From Hydrococcus rivularis NIES-593 (GTDB lineage: Bacteria > Cyanobacteriota > Cyanobacteriia > Cyanobacteriales > Microcystaceae): 64,000 bases of DNA. Positions 55,276-64,000 of this stretch are shown here, piece after piece. The notes below the pieces were generated by a model that worked only from the letters and a program-made list of their open reading frames with translations, ran no database searches and was not told the origin of the DNA. Every line of letters starts with the position of its first letter. The first letter of the stretch is position 1. Where the stretch lies: assembly GCF_001904635.1 (NCBI RefSeq), contig NZ_MRCB01000002.1, forward strand, positions 62,001 to 126,000, read 5' to 3'. The translations under genes and the position numbers were made by a program.

Positions 55276-55671
55276 TTACTTGCGAGCGTAGTCATCTTGG
55301 AAGCGAATGATGTCGTCTTCTCCTAAGTATTCTCCGTTTTGAACTTCGATGAGAATTAGCTTAATTACGCCTGGATTCTCCAGACGGTGTGGAGTACATT
55401 GAGGGACGTAGGTAGATTGATTGGCGCCTAAAATTTCTTCTTTATCTCCACAAATTACTCTAGCCGTACCGGAGACAACGATCCAGTGTTCGCTACGGTG
55501 ATGGTGCATCTGTAAGCTTAAGCGATGTCCCGGATTGACTTCAATACGCTTAATCTTATAGCCAATTCCTTCTTCGAGGGTCGTAAAAGAACCCCAGGGA
55601 CGGATTTCGGTCGCTGCTACTCCCGTTTGCGTTACGGAAGTGAGCAGAGAAACTTCTTTGGACTGAACCAT
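55276..55671 (-). CDS. Single-domain cupin, mannose-6-phosphate isomerase (type II C-terminal) like
   Basis: 131 residues from the ATG at 55671, which has GGAG six bases upstream; in-frame starts at 55683 (ATG) and 55689 (TTG) are alternatives. The cupin metal site HHHRSEHWIVVSGTARV and the second motif PQCTPHRLENPG are clear. It corresponds to the isolated C-terminal domain of bifunctional GDP-mannose pyrophosphorylase/mannose-6-phosphate isomerase (RPWGSFTTLEEG start). It probably isomerises mannose 6-phosphate or a related sugar for surface polysaccharides; a glycan cluster starts 2 kb away. Confidence 0.85.
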   Translation of the reverse strand: MVQSKEVSLLTSVTQTGVAATEIRPWGSFTTLEEGIGYKIKRIEVNPGHRLSLQMHHHRSEHWIVVSGTARVICGDKEEILGANQSTYVPQCTPHRLENPGVIKLILIEVQNGEYLGEDDIIRFQDDYARK

Positions 55672-55867
55672 AGTTTGCTCCATAAACAACGTCGATCGCG
55701 AGACAATCAGAACTAACAGAGTGATAAATCACCTTAGCATAAGATAACAATAGACACAGGAAAGTTGTCATCCGGGCAACAAACAATTCGCGCGATCTTT
55801 ATCAATTCTTCACATTAAAGACGCGGTCTAGTAGCCTATTAATTCCGTTTGCCTACACCGTTTTCAT

Positions 55868-57082
55868 TCAGTTGGTCGGTTGCTGGGGATTTGAATTGAC
55901 ACAGTTAAGCATTCGCAAAGTAGCTGCTGCTGCGTAGTTACGAAAGGCGGGAGCGTTGGGAGCAAAGGCAGTGCCCTTTTCGTTAACTGGAGAAGCAACT
56001 TGGCAATAAGCTGACATTTGGCTGACTAAGGTTTCAGCCCAGTGTCCGGCTGTATCGGAGAAAGTTTTTGGCGTCTCCTTAGCTGGCAATTGTGCCGACG
56101 AACCGCGCTGAGTTTGGGCATATTTTGCTGCCTTCTGCAACACGGCTACTAACTCGGCTCTAGTTACTTCTTTAGTCGGTTTAAACGTCCCGTCGGGATA
56201 GCCGCTAACGATCTGATTTTTCTTTGCCCATTGAATCTTGGCAGCACTCCAGCGCGAACCATCTACATCAGTATAAGGGTTCTCAGAGATCCGGTCGGCA
56301 ACGCTCACCTTGGTTTCGGGTACGGTTTTGAGAGCATCGACAATCATCGAAACCAATTGCTCTCTGGTAAGGGCAACTTCGGGACGGAAGGTACTATCTT
56401 CTTTAAAACCCGCGATAAATCCTTTGGCTACTGCTTGTTCGATCTCGGCTTTGTAGATGTCGTTGCCGATGTCTGTGAAAGCGATCGCTGGGGCGGGAGT
56501 ATGATTGGGAGGTAAAGAACCGCCAGCCGCTACGATTGCTTCTCCATTGCCGCTGAAATAGAAGTGACCGAGTTCTTTGCCATCAAAGGCTCTTTTTGAA
56601 AATTGCCAGCCCGGTTCGAGAACAAATTTAAGAAATCCCTGACTCAGACCCCTTGTTCTAGCGACGACAATTTCTGGTCCGCCCGTTCTAGGCGTTCCGA
56701 CTAAGAAAAGTTCGCCGTTGCGAGGAACGACGCTCAGGAGATAATTCAAGCCGTAGTCTCGACCGTCGATGCGAATGGAGTAGCCGTTACTATCGGTAGC
56801 GCGCCGACAATGCCCGGTAAAATCAAATTTTAGCAATAGGGGTTCTACCACGACTGGATTGGCACCGCTTTCGCTCCAGCACTGTTTTTTGCCTGGAATT
56901 TGCTCGATCACGAGCAAGTCATATTTATTACTGCCATAGGGTCTAGCAACGGCAATCACTTGACTTTGGTCGATAACTCGTTCGTCGAAGGAGACTGCCG
57001 ATTTGGCGGAATCCAAAGGAAAGATACTTGTTAGCGTAAGGGTAGCTAAAGTTGCTAAACGAATTGGAAGCGTCAATTTCAT
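55868..57082 (-). CDS. Exported SLH-domain protein
   Basis: 404 residues. An N-terminal signal peptide (MKLTLPIRLATLATLTLTSIF) is followed by a ~140-residue unnamed domain with several cysteines. At ~190-345 come SLH repeats: AFTDIGNDIYKAEIEQAVAKGFIAGFKEDSTFRPEVALTREQLV, then YTDVDGSRWSAAKIQWAKKNQIVSGYPDGTFKP, then a partial third. A cysteine-containing end follows (MLNCVNSN). It is presumably periplasmic or bound to secondary wall polymer, by SLH analogy. The first domain has no assigned function. Confidence 0.88.
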   Translation of the reverse strand: MKLTLPIRLATLATLTLTSIFPLDSAKSAVSFDERVIDQSQVIAVARPYGSNKYDLLVIEQIPGKKQCWSESGANPVVVEPLLLKFDFTGHCRRATDSNGYSIRIDGRDYGLNYLLSVVPRNGELFLVGTPRTGGPEIVVARTRGLSQGFLKFVLEPGWQFSKRAFDGKELGHFYFSGNGEAIVAAGGSLPPNHTPAPAIAFTDIGNDIYKAEIEQAVAKGFIAGFKEDSTFRPEVALTREQLVSMIVDALKTVPETKVSVADRISENPYTDVDGSRWSAAKIQWAKKNQIVSGYPDGTFKPTKEVTRAELVAVLQKAAKYAQTQRGSSAQLPAKETPKTFSDTAGHWAETLVSQMSAYCQVASPVNEKGTAFAPNAPAFRNYAAAATLRMLNCVNSNPQQPTN

Positions 57083-57431
57083 TGTTTCTCCTGGATCGAT
57101 TTATTGAAAGTTTTTGAATAACAAAGCAAGCCATCTGCGATCGCCGTAAATGAATGACAAGCTTACTCGATGTCGAGTTCCAAAATCACTTGGAAAACTA
57201 TCGAGCAATGTTTACTCGCTCCTTATAGAAATCGCAATCTGGGTTCGGTTACCATAAAAGATCGACTAAAAATAAGAATAACTATTAACTAACATAGGCT
57301 GGCGTTTGTATCATTGGCTTCTAGCGAAAGACAGAACTTTTTGACAACCGCGAAACCCTGATAGGTAATAATAGCCGACGAATTGACGTAAGATTTGAAA
57401 AACTAAAAACAAAACCCGTCCGGCGATACTA
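57083..57431. other. Divergent intergenic region
   Basis: About 350 bp between the SLH gene and the first glycosyltransferase. No gene or repeat seen; both promoters should be here. Confidence 0.4.
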
Positions 57432-58529
57432 ATGCTGAAAGTTGCTCTGCTGCATTTTTGTTTTGAGGATTACACGGTTGAATTAGCCAATGGGTTGTGC
57501 CAGTATGTCGAGCTAACCCTAATTCACCCGGAGAAAATCTCAGCAAGCTGTAAAAACGTTCTCGACTCGAGAATCGCCGTTCGTAGCTTTAAAAAACCTC
57601 GGATCCGCGATCCGCGTAATGTTTTGGCAATGAGGGAGATGATGCGGATCGTTCGCCAAGTACAGCCCGATGTTTTGCATCTACAGGAAACGAACGATCC
57701 CTGGTTCGATCTAACGCTTTTGTACCATCGAGTGCCGCCATTAGTGACGACTATTCATGATGTCGTGCGGCATCCTGGCGATCGCGATCGCGTACCGGGT
57801 TCGGATTATACTCGCCAAATCGTCATCAATCGCTCCCAACAGTTTATCGTTCATGCCGATTCTCTTAAAAAAGCCTTAAGCGAACGATTTCCCAAGTCCA
57901 AGCGGCGAGTTAACGTGTTGCCCCATGGAGAACTAGGTAGCCTCTATCAGCGACGTGTCGGTAAGATGCACTTCCCCCGCGAGCCATATAAGCTACTGTT
58001 TTTCGGAAGGATTTGGCCTTACAAAGGTTTATCTTATCTACTCAAGGCAATGCCTCTAATCGTCGATAAAATTCCCGAAGTTAAGTTGATTATTGCGGGA
58101 CGGGGCGAAAATCTCAGACAATATTTTCCCAACGGCTGGGACGAGCGACACTATCAAATTATCAATGATTTCATTCCCATTGAAGAGGTCATAGCTTTGT
58201 TCCAAAGCAGCACCGTTGTGGTTTTACCCTACGTTGAAGCCTCTCAAAGCGGGGTTGCTGCTCTAGCTTACGGTATGGGAACGCCAATTATTGCCTCTGA
58301 TGTGGGAGGAATCGGCGAGGTCGTTCGACACGAACGAGACGGACTGCTCGTACCGCCTCGCGACGTTCCCGCTCTAGCCGACGCGATCGTTCGCCTGTTG
58401 AGCGATCGCCAATTGCAAGCGCGAATGCAAGCAGCAGCCTTAGCTCGCTGTCAGGAAGATTTAAATTGGTCAACTATCGCCGCTCAAACGGTTGAGATTT
58501 ATCGCCAAGCGCTAGCGTCAAACCGTTGA
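57432..58529 (+). CDS. GT4-family glycosyltransferase
   Basis: 365 residues, GT-B fold. The C-terminal nucleotide-sugar domain has LLFFGRIWPYKGLSYLL, KLIIAGRGENL and the EX7E-like VLPYVEASQSGVAALAYGMGTPIIASDVGGIGEVV. N-terminal acceptor-binding half with VVRHPGDRDRV. It is probably part of an exopolysaccharide or glycolipid pathway together with the GT at 58990 and the Wzc-like kinase. Donor sugar unknown. Confidence 0.92.
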   Translation: MLKVALLHFCFEDYTVELANGLCQYVELTLIHPEKISASCKNVLDSRIAVRSFKKPRIRDPRNVLAMREMMRIVRQVQPDVLHLQETNDPWFDLTLLYHRVPPLVTTIHDVVRHPGDRDRVPGSDYTRQIVINRSQQFIVHADSLKKALSERFPKSKRRVNVLPHGELGSLYQRRVGKMHFPREPYKLLFFGRIWPYKGLSYLLKAMPLIVDKIPEVKLIIAGRGENLRQYFPNGWDERHYQIINDFIPIEEVIALFQSSTVVVLPYVEASQSGVAALAYGMGTPIIASDVGGIGEVVRHERDGLLVPPRDVPALADAIVRLLSDRQLQARMQAAALARCQEDLNWSTIAAQTVEIYRQALASNR

Positions 58530-58989
58530 GAGATTTCTTGGCTCGCAGCCAGGAGATCTTTACGCTTATCGCTTCAATAGCTCCGTGTTTTTCCTAGCAG
58601 TCTTAATTTACTTTGCAACTCGCGCGCTTTAAAACTCCTTATAAAACATGAGCTGTGGTAAGTGTTTTTATAAATTTTATATTTTTGATTTTTGCATAAA
58701 AATTTAACAATCAAAGGAATATTGTTGATTTTCAATTTTATAAAAACATTGATTAATTTACGACTATTTTTAGTTTACATTTTAAATACTGTAAATCCAG
58801 GAAATCTGATTTTAGAGTTAGATTTATCAAGCGATGATATTCTTAAAATTTACATTTTGTCTAACATAGCTAAAACAAAACTATCGGAATACGACAACAT
58901 TTTTCGAGGATTGGAATCGCAACAAATTTATTGCCACTCGAAGGTTCTGATATATTATTTGCAAAACATGAAAACTGCCGTTTGACGAG
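58530..58989. other. AT-rich spacer in the glycan cluster
   Basis: About 460 bp, much more AT-rich than the neighbours, especially from 58650. A 97-codon plus-strand frame (58692-58985, TTG start) is rich in Ile, Leu, Asn and Lys. It has one hydrophobic stretch but no recognisable domain or ribosome binding site. It may be a decayed or foreign remnant; I do not call it as a gene. Confidence 0.5.
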
Positions 58990-60093
58990 ATGGACTCATT
59001 AAAATATCGAGTAGTAATGATGGGGTCTAACCTCAACCAAAAAGGTGGCATTGCTTCTGTAGAAAAATTAATCTTAAACTATAGTCTTCCCGAATTTGAG
59101 ATTCGGCATATTACAACTCATGATGAAGGGTCAACCTTTTATCGCGTTCGAGTCTTTATCAAAGCTTTGACTGCCCTAATATTGCTCCTATCAAAAAAAG
59201 ACGTAGATTTACTGCACGTCCATTTTTCAGAACGCGGTAGCGTCCTCCGAAAAACGATCGTTATTTTTGTTGCCTCGTGGTTTAAGAACCCGATCTTAAT
59301 GCATGCCCACGGAGCTGAATTCCATTCATTTTTCTCGGCTCTTCCTAAATGGATTCAGCAATTAATCAGATCGGCATTTCGTCGATGTAAAGGATTAATT
59401 GCTTTATCTAAAACCGATCGCGAGCTATATATTCGCACTCTTGAGTTACCGCGCGATCGCGTTTTTGTCCTTCCCAATCCTGTCGAGTTACCCTCTCAAG
59501 TTCCAGAACGAGTCAATCGCTCATCCGTCAATCTTGTCTTTTTAGGACGAGTGGGTCAGCGCAAAGGAGCATTCGATTTAATCGAAGCCTTTGCTAATTT
59601 GCCAGATCTCCAGCAGCAAAAAGCTAAATTGATTTTGGCAGGCGACGGAGACTTAGAGAGAGGATATAGGTTAGTCGAGAAGTTCAATCTTGCCGAGAAA
59701 GTTGTTCTGCTGGGCTGGATTTCTTCAGAGCAACGCAAGGCGCTTATGAGCGAAGCGGACATTTTTATTTTACCTTCATATCACGAAGCCTTACCGATGG
59801 CAATCCTAGAAGCGATGGCTTGGGGTTTACCGATTATAGCTACGCCTGTAGGAGGAATTGCCGAGCTAGTTGTCTGTGGCGAAAATGGTTTGTTAGTAAG
59901 GCCGGGAAATATCGAGCAGCTTTCTAATGCCATGAAATTGGCGATCGAAGACGAATCGCTGCGACTGGCTTTAGGAAAAACTGCCAGAACCATGGCGGCT
60001 AGGTTTGATATCAAAAATTACTGGCACAGTTTGGCGCAGTTTTATTGTCTAGTCGCGACATCTCGCTTGCAACAAGCTTATGTCAGTAAATAA
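58990..60093 (+). CDS. GT4-family glycosyltransferase
   Basis: 367 residues, GT-B fold. N-terminal half VVMMGSNLNQKGGIASVEKLILNY with a sugar-binding glycine loop; acceptor side LLHVHFSERGS and LMHAHGAEFHSFF; C-terminal LVFLGRVGQRKGAFDLI, KLILAGDGDLERGY and LPSYHEALPMAILEAMAWGLPIIATPVGGIAELV with the two conserved glutamates. It follows the first GT in the same direction; the product probably enters the polysaccharide handled by the Wzc-like protein downstream. Confidence 0.93.
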   Translation: MDSLKYRVVMMGSNLNQKGGIASVEKLILNYSLPEFEIRHITTHDEGSTFYRVRVFIKALTALILLLSKKDVDLLHVHFSERGSVLRKTIVIFVASWFKNPILMHAHGAEFHSFFSALPKWIQQLIRSAFRRCKGLIALSKTDRELYIRTLELPRDRVFVLPNPVELPSQVPERVNRSSVNLVFLGRVGQRKGAFDLIEAFANLPDLQQQKAKLILAGDGDLERGYRLVEKFNLAEKVVLLGWISSEQRKALMSEADIFILPSYHEALPMAILEAMAWGLPIIATPVGGIAELVVCGENGLLVRPGNIEQLSNAMKLAIEDESLRLALGKTARTMAARFDIKNYWHSLAQFYCLVATSRLQQAYVSK

Positions 60094-60150
60094 ATATGCC
60101 ACTGCGAGAAAATAAATATATCAGATCGATAAAATACTACACGAGAGTTT

Positions 60151-62748
60151 ATGGAAGATAGAGAATTGTTGGATTTAGACTTTGGTAAGTACCTAATCGC
60201 CCTGAAACGACGATGGGTGTCAATGGTCGGCGTTTTTTTGGCAACCGTTGGTCTATCTGCCCTTTCGATAACTCTGCTCAAACCCTCTTATCAAGCTGAA
60301 GGAAAGCTGTTATTCAAAGAAGATCGCACTACGATGCTAATGGGATTGGGGAACGAGATCGGACAACTCAAACCGCTCGTTTCCACCCAAAATCCTTTAA
60401 ATACCCAAATAGAGATCCTAACTTCCACGCCGCTTCTGCAAAAGACAATCGATGCTCTCAATCTCAAAGATAAAGAAGGTAAGCCTCTCAAACCAAAAGA
60501 CTTCAAGAAGAGGTTAGAGGTTAAAATCATCGGTGGAACGGATGTCTTGAAGGTTGTTTATACGAGCTCCGATCCCAAGCTAGCTGCTGCCGTAGTCAAC
60601 CAACTGATCCAGTTTTATAGAGAAATCGATATTCTCAACAAACGGGATGAAGCCCAAGCAGCGCGCAAATCTATTGCCAACCAGTTGCCCAAAGCAGAAG
60701 CCGCGCTGAGCCAAGCCGAAATTGCGCTGCGTCAATTTAAACTGCAAAACAAAATCGTAGATTTAGCGGAAGAATCTAAGTCAGCCGTCGAAAAAATAAA
60801 AATTTTAGACAACGACATTGCTACTACTAAGGCGCGATTTGAGGGAGTTGAAGCACAAGTCAAGGCATGGCGCAAGCAACTGGGGCTAAGCTTCGAGCAA
60901 GCCATTGCCGCGCAAATTCTCAGCAAGTCTCCTGCCATACAAGCCATCTTCAAAGACCTCGAACAGGTAGAACAAGACCTAGCCAATGAAAGAAGTCGTT
61001 ACCAAGAGTCCCATCCTATAGTCGCGACCTTGAAGGAAAAGCAAACAGAAATCAGAGACAACTTGCAACGACAAATTCGAAAAACACTAGGCTCTGAGGC
61101 GCGTATTCCCGACGGACTGCTCGAAAATAACCGCGATCGCCAAACTCAAAACTTGATGGAAGATTACATCCAAATCGAGAAGAAACGCCTCGACCTAGCA
61201 CAACAATTGCTGTCTCAATACAATTCTAAGGCGGCGTACCAACGAAGAGCGGATTTACTCCCGAAATTGGAACAAAAGCAGCGAGTCCTAGAGAGACAAC
61301 TAGAAACTGCCCGAACGACTTATATAAGCTTATTTCAAAAAATTCAAGAAGCTCAGCTAGCCGCTCAGAAAGATTCGACTAACGTCTCAATTGTTGAAGA
61401 GGCAATCGTTCCTGAAAAGCCGCAATTGAGCCAGCCGCTTAAGGTTTTGGCTTTAGGAACGATCTTAGGTGCTTTCTTATCTACCACTGCCGTCTTAGTG
61501 CTAGAAAGAAAAGACCGAACCCTCAAGACAGTCAAAGAAATCAAGCAATTGTTTGGCTATCCGCTGCTAGGGATCGTTCCATCGCTCGATCGCCCAAAGA
61601 AATCCGCTCGTTTGGATGAAAACTCAGAACTGCCCATTCCGACGCTCGTGGTTCAAAATACTCCCGATTCGCCGATTAGCGAATCCTATCGAATGCTTCA
61701 GTCCAATCTCAAGTTTCTCAGTTCCGATCGCCAACAAAAAATTATTGTCGTAACCAGTTCGGTTTCTAAAGAGGGAAAATCCACTGTAGCTGCTAATTTA
61801 GCGGCTGCTATGGCGCAGGTGGGGCACAAAGTCTTGTTGGTAGATGCAAACTTGCACCATCCAATTCAACATCGGATCTGGGAACTTTATCCCAATGTGG
61901 GGTTGAGCAATCTTTTAGTCGAGCAAATCGCTCTTAGTAAGGCGCTCAAACAAGCAGTCATTCCCAATCTAGATATTCTCAGTTCTGGCGTAATTCCTCC
62001 CAGTCCGGCAACAATTTTAGATTCTCAACGGATGACTTTATTACTGCGAGAATTTACTAGAAAATACGATTTCGTTATCATTGACACTCCTTCTCTAAAC
62101 CTGGCTGCCGACGCTCCGATTCTGAGCCGCATGGCTGATGGAATGTTATTAGTCGTTAAGCCTGGTGTCGTCGAGCGAGACAGTGCCATTTTTGCCAAAG
62201 AAATTTTGGAACAATCGGGTCAGAACGTTCTAGGAATCGTCGTCAATGGCGTTATTCCCGATCGCGAACCCTATAGCTACTACTATTTTGCTCCAGAGAG
62301 CAAGCAGGAGTCAGCCTCAAATAATAAGTATTCAGAAGTTCGGGAGAATAGGCTGCCCCCCTCTTGGTCGATGGCGTCGAACGAGTTTTCGCTCGACGAT
62401 GACTCTACCTCCTCTATAGGGTTAGGAAATACATCCATTCATGAGTTGGAGCAAATTGCGCTCGATTTTCAATACAACTGGGAACAGTTACAGTCTTTGG
62501 TTAACGACCAAGAAGAAGAATTGGTCATGCAGGAGCAGACGATTAAGGAATTACAAGAGAGACTTAATAGAGCTAGTCAGCGCGAGCGGCTGACGCTAGA
62601 ACAAGAACTTGCCTACGAACTCGAAAAACAAAAAATGTTAAGGGCAACCCTAGTCGGTCAGCGGGACAATCTTCAGAAAAGACATGAGCTTTTGCGCCAA
62701 TATCAGGTTTTGCAACGCGAGCAAGTCTATCGTTCGCAAGATACCTAG
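60151..62748 (+). CDS. Wzc-like polysaccharide tyrosine autokinase / chain-length regulator
   Basis: 865 residues. N-terminal Wzz domain with a membrane helix (~28-46), a long coiled-coil periplasmic part (~160-420), a GNVR-like second helix (~430-452) and the cytoplasmic BY-kinase domain (Walker A SSVSKEGKSTVAAN near 540, A' LLVDANLHHP, Walker B FVIIDTPSLNLAADAP). The tyrosine cluster EPYSYYYFAPE near 708 ends the usual protein. Here another ~140 residues follow, mostly a charged coiled coil (EEELVMQEQTIKELQERLNRA). It controls polymer length and export. Confidence 0.92.
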   Translation: MEDRELLDLDFGKYLIALKRRWVSMVGVFLATVGLSALSITLLKPSYQAEGKLLFKEDRTTMLMGLGNEIGQLKPLVSTQNPLNTQIEILTSTPLLQKTIDALNLKDKEGKPLKPKDFKKRLEVKIIGGTDVLKVVYTSSDPKLAAAVVNQLIQFYREIDILNKRDEAQAARKSIANQLPKAEAALSQAEIALRQFKLQNKIVDLAEESKSAVEKIKILDNDIATTKARFEGVEAQVKAWRKQLGLSFEQAIAAQILSKSPAIQAIFKDLEQVEQDLANERSRYQESHPIVATLKEKQTEIRDNLQRQIRKTLGSEARIPDGLLENNRDRQTQNLMEDYIQIEKKRLDLAQQLLSQYNSKAAYQRRADLLPKLEQKQRVLERQLETARTTYISLFQKIQEAQLAAQKDSTNVSIVEEAIVPEKPQLSQPLKVLALGTILGAFLSTTAVLVLERKDRTLKTVKEIKQLFGYPLLGIVPSLDRPKKSARLDENSELPIPTLVVQNTPDSPISESYRMLQSNLKFLSSDRQQKIIVVTSSVSKEGKSTVAANLAAAMAQVGHKVLLVDANLHHPIQHRIWELYPNVGLSNLLVEQIALSKALKQAVIPNLDILSSGVIPPSPATILDSQRMTLLLREFTRKYDFVIIDTPSLNLAADAPILSRMADGMLLVVKPGVVERDSAIFAKEILEQSGQNVLGIVVNGVIPDREPYSYYYFAPESKQESASNNKYSEVRENRLPPSWSMASNEFSLDDDSTSSIGLGNTSIHELEQIALDFQYNWEQLQSLVNDQEEELVMQEQTIKELQERLNRASQRERLTLEQELAYELEKQKMLRATLVGQRDNLQKRHELLRQYQVLQREQVYRSQDT

Positions 62749-62836
62749 TATTGATAGCGTTTGGAGAGCGGTACGGATGAGCGCGACTTGGTTGGCAGGA
62801 GAAAATCCCGGCAAAAGTTATCAATTCTCAGCAAAA

Positions 62837-62860
62837 ATCCCACGAATTGAGGCGTGGGAT
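62837..62860. terminator. Hairpin between convergent genes
   Basis: Perfect 8-bp stem ATCCCACG/CGTGGGAT with an 8-nt loop, between the stops of the Wzc-like gene and clpP. The sequence also resembles the right-end hairpin of IS200/IS605-type elements. Confidence 0.5.
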
Positions 62861-62895
62861 CCAGTCGATCGCTAACTCGCATGCAAGACGATCGC

Positions 62896-63495
62896 TCACT
62901 TTTTGGTTTCTTCGATTACCCTATCGATGAGACCGTATTCTTTGGCTTCTTCAGCAGACATGAAGTAATCGCGATCGGTATCTTTCTCAATTCTTTCGAT
63001 TGGTTGACCCGTTCTTTGCGCCAGGATTTCATTTAACTGACGACGAATTCGGATAATTTCTTTGGCCTCGATCTCGATATCTGTTGCTTGTCTGCGTCCG
63101 GTTCCTCCTAGGGGTTGGTGAATCATGATCCGGGAGTGAGGAAGGGCTAGACGTTTTCCGGGCGTGCCTGCTGCTAGCAAGAAAGCTCCCATCGAAGCAG
63201 CTAAACCAACGCAGATAGTAATAACATCTGCTTTAATGTATTGCATGGTATCATAAATCGCCATGCCAGCCGTGACGGAACCGCCTGGAGAGTTAATGTA
63301 CATGTAGATCGGCTTGCTCGAATCATCGGAGTCCAAATATAACAGAAAAGCCACGATGCGATTAGCGAGTCCGTCTGTCACCTCTTGACCGAGGAAAATA
63401 ATGCGTTCCTGACTCAGGCGAGTGTAAATATCGATCCAACGCTCGAACTGGCTGCCAGGAAGGCGATAAGGCACACTAGGAACACCAATGGGCAT
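62896..63495 (-). CDS. clpP3: ATP-dependent Clp protease proteolytic subunit (ClpP3 type)
   Basis: 199 residues. The catalytic triad is intact: Ser101 in GLAASMGAF, His126 in MIHQPLGG and Asp176 in KDTDRDYFM. The gene directly follows clpR (39-bp gap) in the same direction, the arrangement known for the clpR-clpP3 operon of Synechococcus elongatus, whose products form a mixed ring with ClpC. The P3 assignment rests on this linkage. The ATG at 63495 gives the usual short N-terminal processing region. Confidence 0.9.
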   Translation of the reverse strand: MPIGVPSVPYRLPGSQFERWIDIYTRLSQERIIFLGQEVTDGLANRIVAFLLYLDSDDSSKPIYMYINSPGGSVTAGMAIYDTMQYIKADVITICVGLAASMGAFLLAAGTPGKRLALPHSRIMIHQPLGGTGRRQATDIEIEAKEIIRIRRQLNEILAQRTGQPIERIEKDTDRDYFMSAEEAKEYGLIDRVIEETKK

Positions 63496-63534
63496 AGCAA
63501 TTTACTCGTATTTGTATTTAAAGGTTAACAACAA

Positions 63535-64000
63535 TTAACTGACACTCGTTAAAGGTTTGGGCAGTTCTTTGCGACTCTCTAGGACGCGATCGATCAGTCC
63601 ATATTCTTTGGCTTGTTGAGGGGTCATGTAGAAGGTACGATCCATATCCTTGGCGATTTTCTCGATTGGTTGACCCGTATTCTTGGAGAGAATCTCCAGC
63701 ATGGTTCTCTTATTGGAGATTACCTCTTTGGCTCGGATTTGAATGTCTGTCGCTTGACCTTGCGCTCCTGTTCGGCTTTGGTTGAGAACGATGGTAGCGT
63801 GGGGAAGGCTAGCGCGACAACCTTTGGTTCCTGCCGAGAGGATCATGGCTGCCGTTCCCATTGCCTGACCGATACAAATAGTATGAACGGGAGGTTTGAT
63901 GTAAGCGATCGTGTCGCAGATTGCAAAAGCTTCCGTTTCATAGCCGATCGCGTCTCCGGTGTACCACGAGGTTCCGGTAGAGTTGATGTAGAAGTAGATC
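63535..64000 (-). CDS. clpR: Catalytically inactive Clp subunit ClpR (cut by right edge)
   Basis: The C-terminal ~154 residues are visible; the frame is open to the window end, so the true start is outside. The catalytic serine position reads GQAMGTAAM (Gly in place of Ser) and the histidine position reads IVLNQSRTG (Asn in place of His), while flanking residues align with ClpP3. This identifies ClpR, the non-proteolytic partner of ClpP3 in cyanobacteria and plastids. The preceding YFYINSTGTSWYTGDAIGY segment is typical of ClpR. Confidence 0.92.
   Translation of the reverse strand, partial: IYFYINSTGTSWYTGDAIGYETEAFAICDTIAYIKPPVHTICIGQAMGTAAMILSAGTKGCRASLPHATIVLNQSRTGAQGQATDIQIRAKEVISNKRTMLEILSKNTGQPIEKIAKDMDRTFYMTPQQAKEYGLIDRVLESRKELPKPLTSVS

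Noticed and set aside
58692-58985. 97-codon plus-strand frame in the glycan cluster
   Set aside because: TTG start, no ribosome binding site, very AT-rich, composition unlike real neighbours; described as part of the AT-rich spacer instead.

Overview
The window is chromosomal DNA of a cyanobacterium. The octamer GCGATCGC (HIP1) recurs throughout. Many genes are cyanobacterial hallmarks: a bidirectional hydrogenase hoxEFUYH, a CpcS/CpeS-type phycobiliprotein lyase beside an NblB-like HEAT protein, a cyAbrB regulator, a BciB-type divinyl reductase, Tic22, the ycf52 acetyltransferase, ClpR/ClpP, the paired DUF3038/DUF4335 genes and several other lineage-specific small proteins. I see no phage genes, transposase genes, CRISPR array or plasmid replication genes. 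The exact genus cannot be fixed from the sequence; gene content and GC suggest a non-picoplanktonic, Chroococcales/Pleurocapsales-like organism.

Layout. 0-12 kb: the tail of an acidic tandem-repeat protein, an exported pterin carbinolamine dehydratase, a GAF-SpoIIE phosphatase, argH, a Nudix hydrolase, a large membrane protein, a membrane-anchored alpha/beta hydrolase, the NblB-like/CpcS-like pair and an SpkB-type kinase. 12-24 kb: def, putA, argF, a site-2 protease with CBS domains, an MBL-fold protein, an oxidoreductase, DUF3038/DUF4335, apt and an orphan DppB-type permease. 24.6-29.8 kb: hoxEFUYH on the minus strand, compact and without inserted ORFs, directly downstream of a decayed ATP-dependent PEP carboxykinase gene (29.9-30.8 kb). 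31-43 kb: DUF2996, bciB, a ParA-like ATPase, cbiB, a GFA protein, an Rrf2 regulator, cyAbrB, an ArnT-like glycosyltransferase, a CPA antiporter with a TrkA-N domain, a 40-residue membrane protein and a beta-CASP-like MBL protein. 43-49 kb: alpha/beta hydrolase, ycf52-like acetyltransferase, tRNA-Pro, Tic22, prmC, a Sua5/YrdC protein, a degenerate histidine kinase and a second acetyltransferase. 49.5-54.6 kb: the str operon rpsL-rpsG-fusA-tufA-rpsJ. 54.7-64 kb: an A-type Fe-S carrier, a cupin, an SLH-domain protein, a polysaccharide cluster (two GT4 glycosyltransferases and a Wzc-like tyrosine kinase) and clpR-clpP3, with clpR cut by the right edge.

The most informative unexpected features are: (i) the pckA pseudogene, with two internal deletions and a 9-bp duplication that makes a stop; (ii) two copies 33 kb apart of a ~115-bp MITE-like element with matching terminal inverted repeats, plus an unrelated 94-bp MITE-like element flanked by AAT on both sides; (iii) a GGAGAC-type octamer repeat read in frame inside the linker of PutA; (iv) heptamer (AGTTAnn/GTTAGTn) tandem and hairpin repeats at many gene junctions; (v) several proteins that keep a fold but have lost catalytic motifs (histidine kinase, MBL protein, ClpR). 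I did not find a clear new multi-gene system. The better candidates for new biology are the uncharacterised small membrane proteins and the repeat families.
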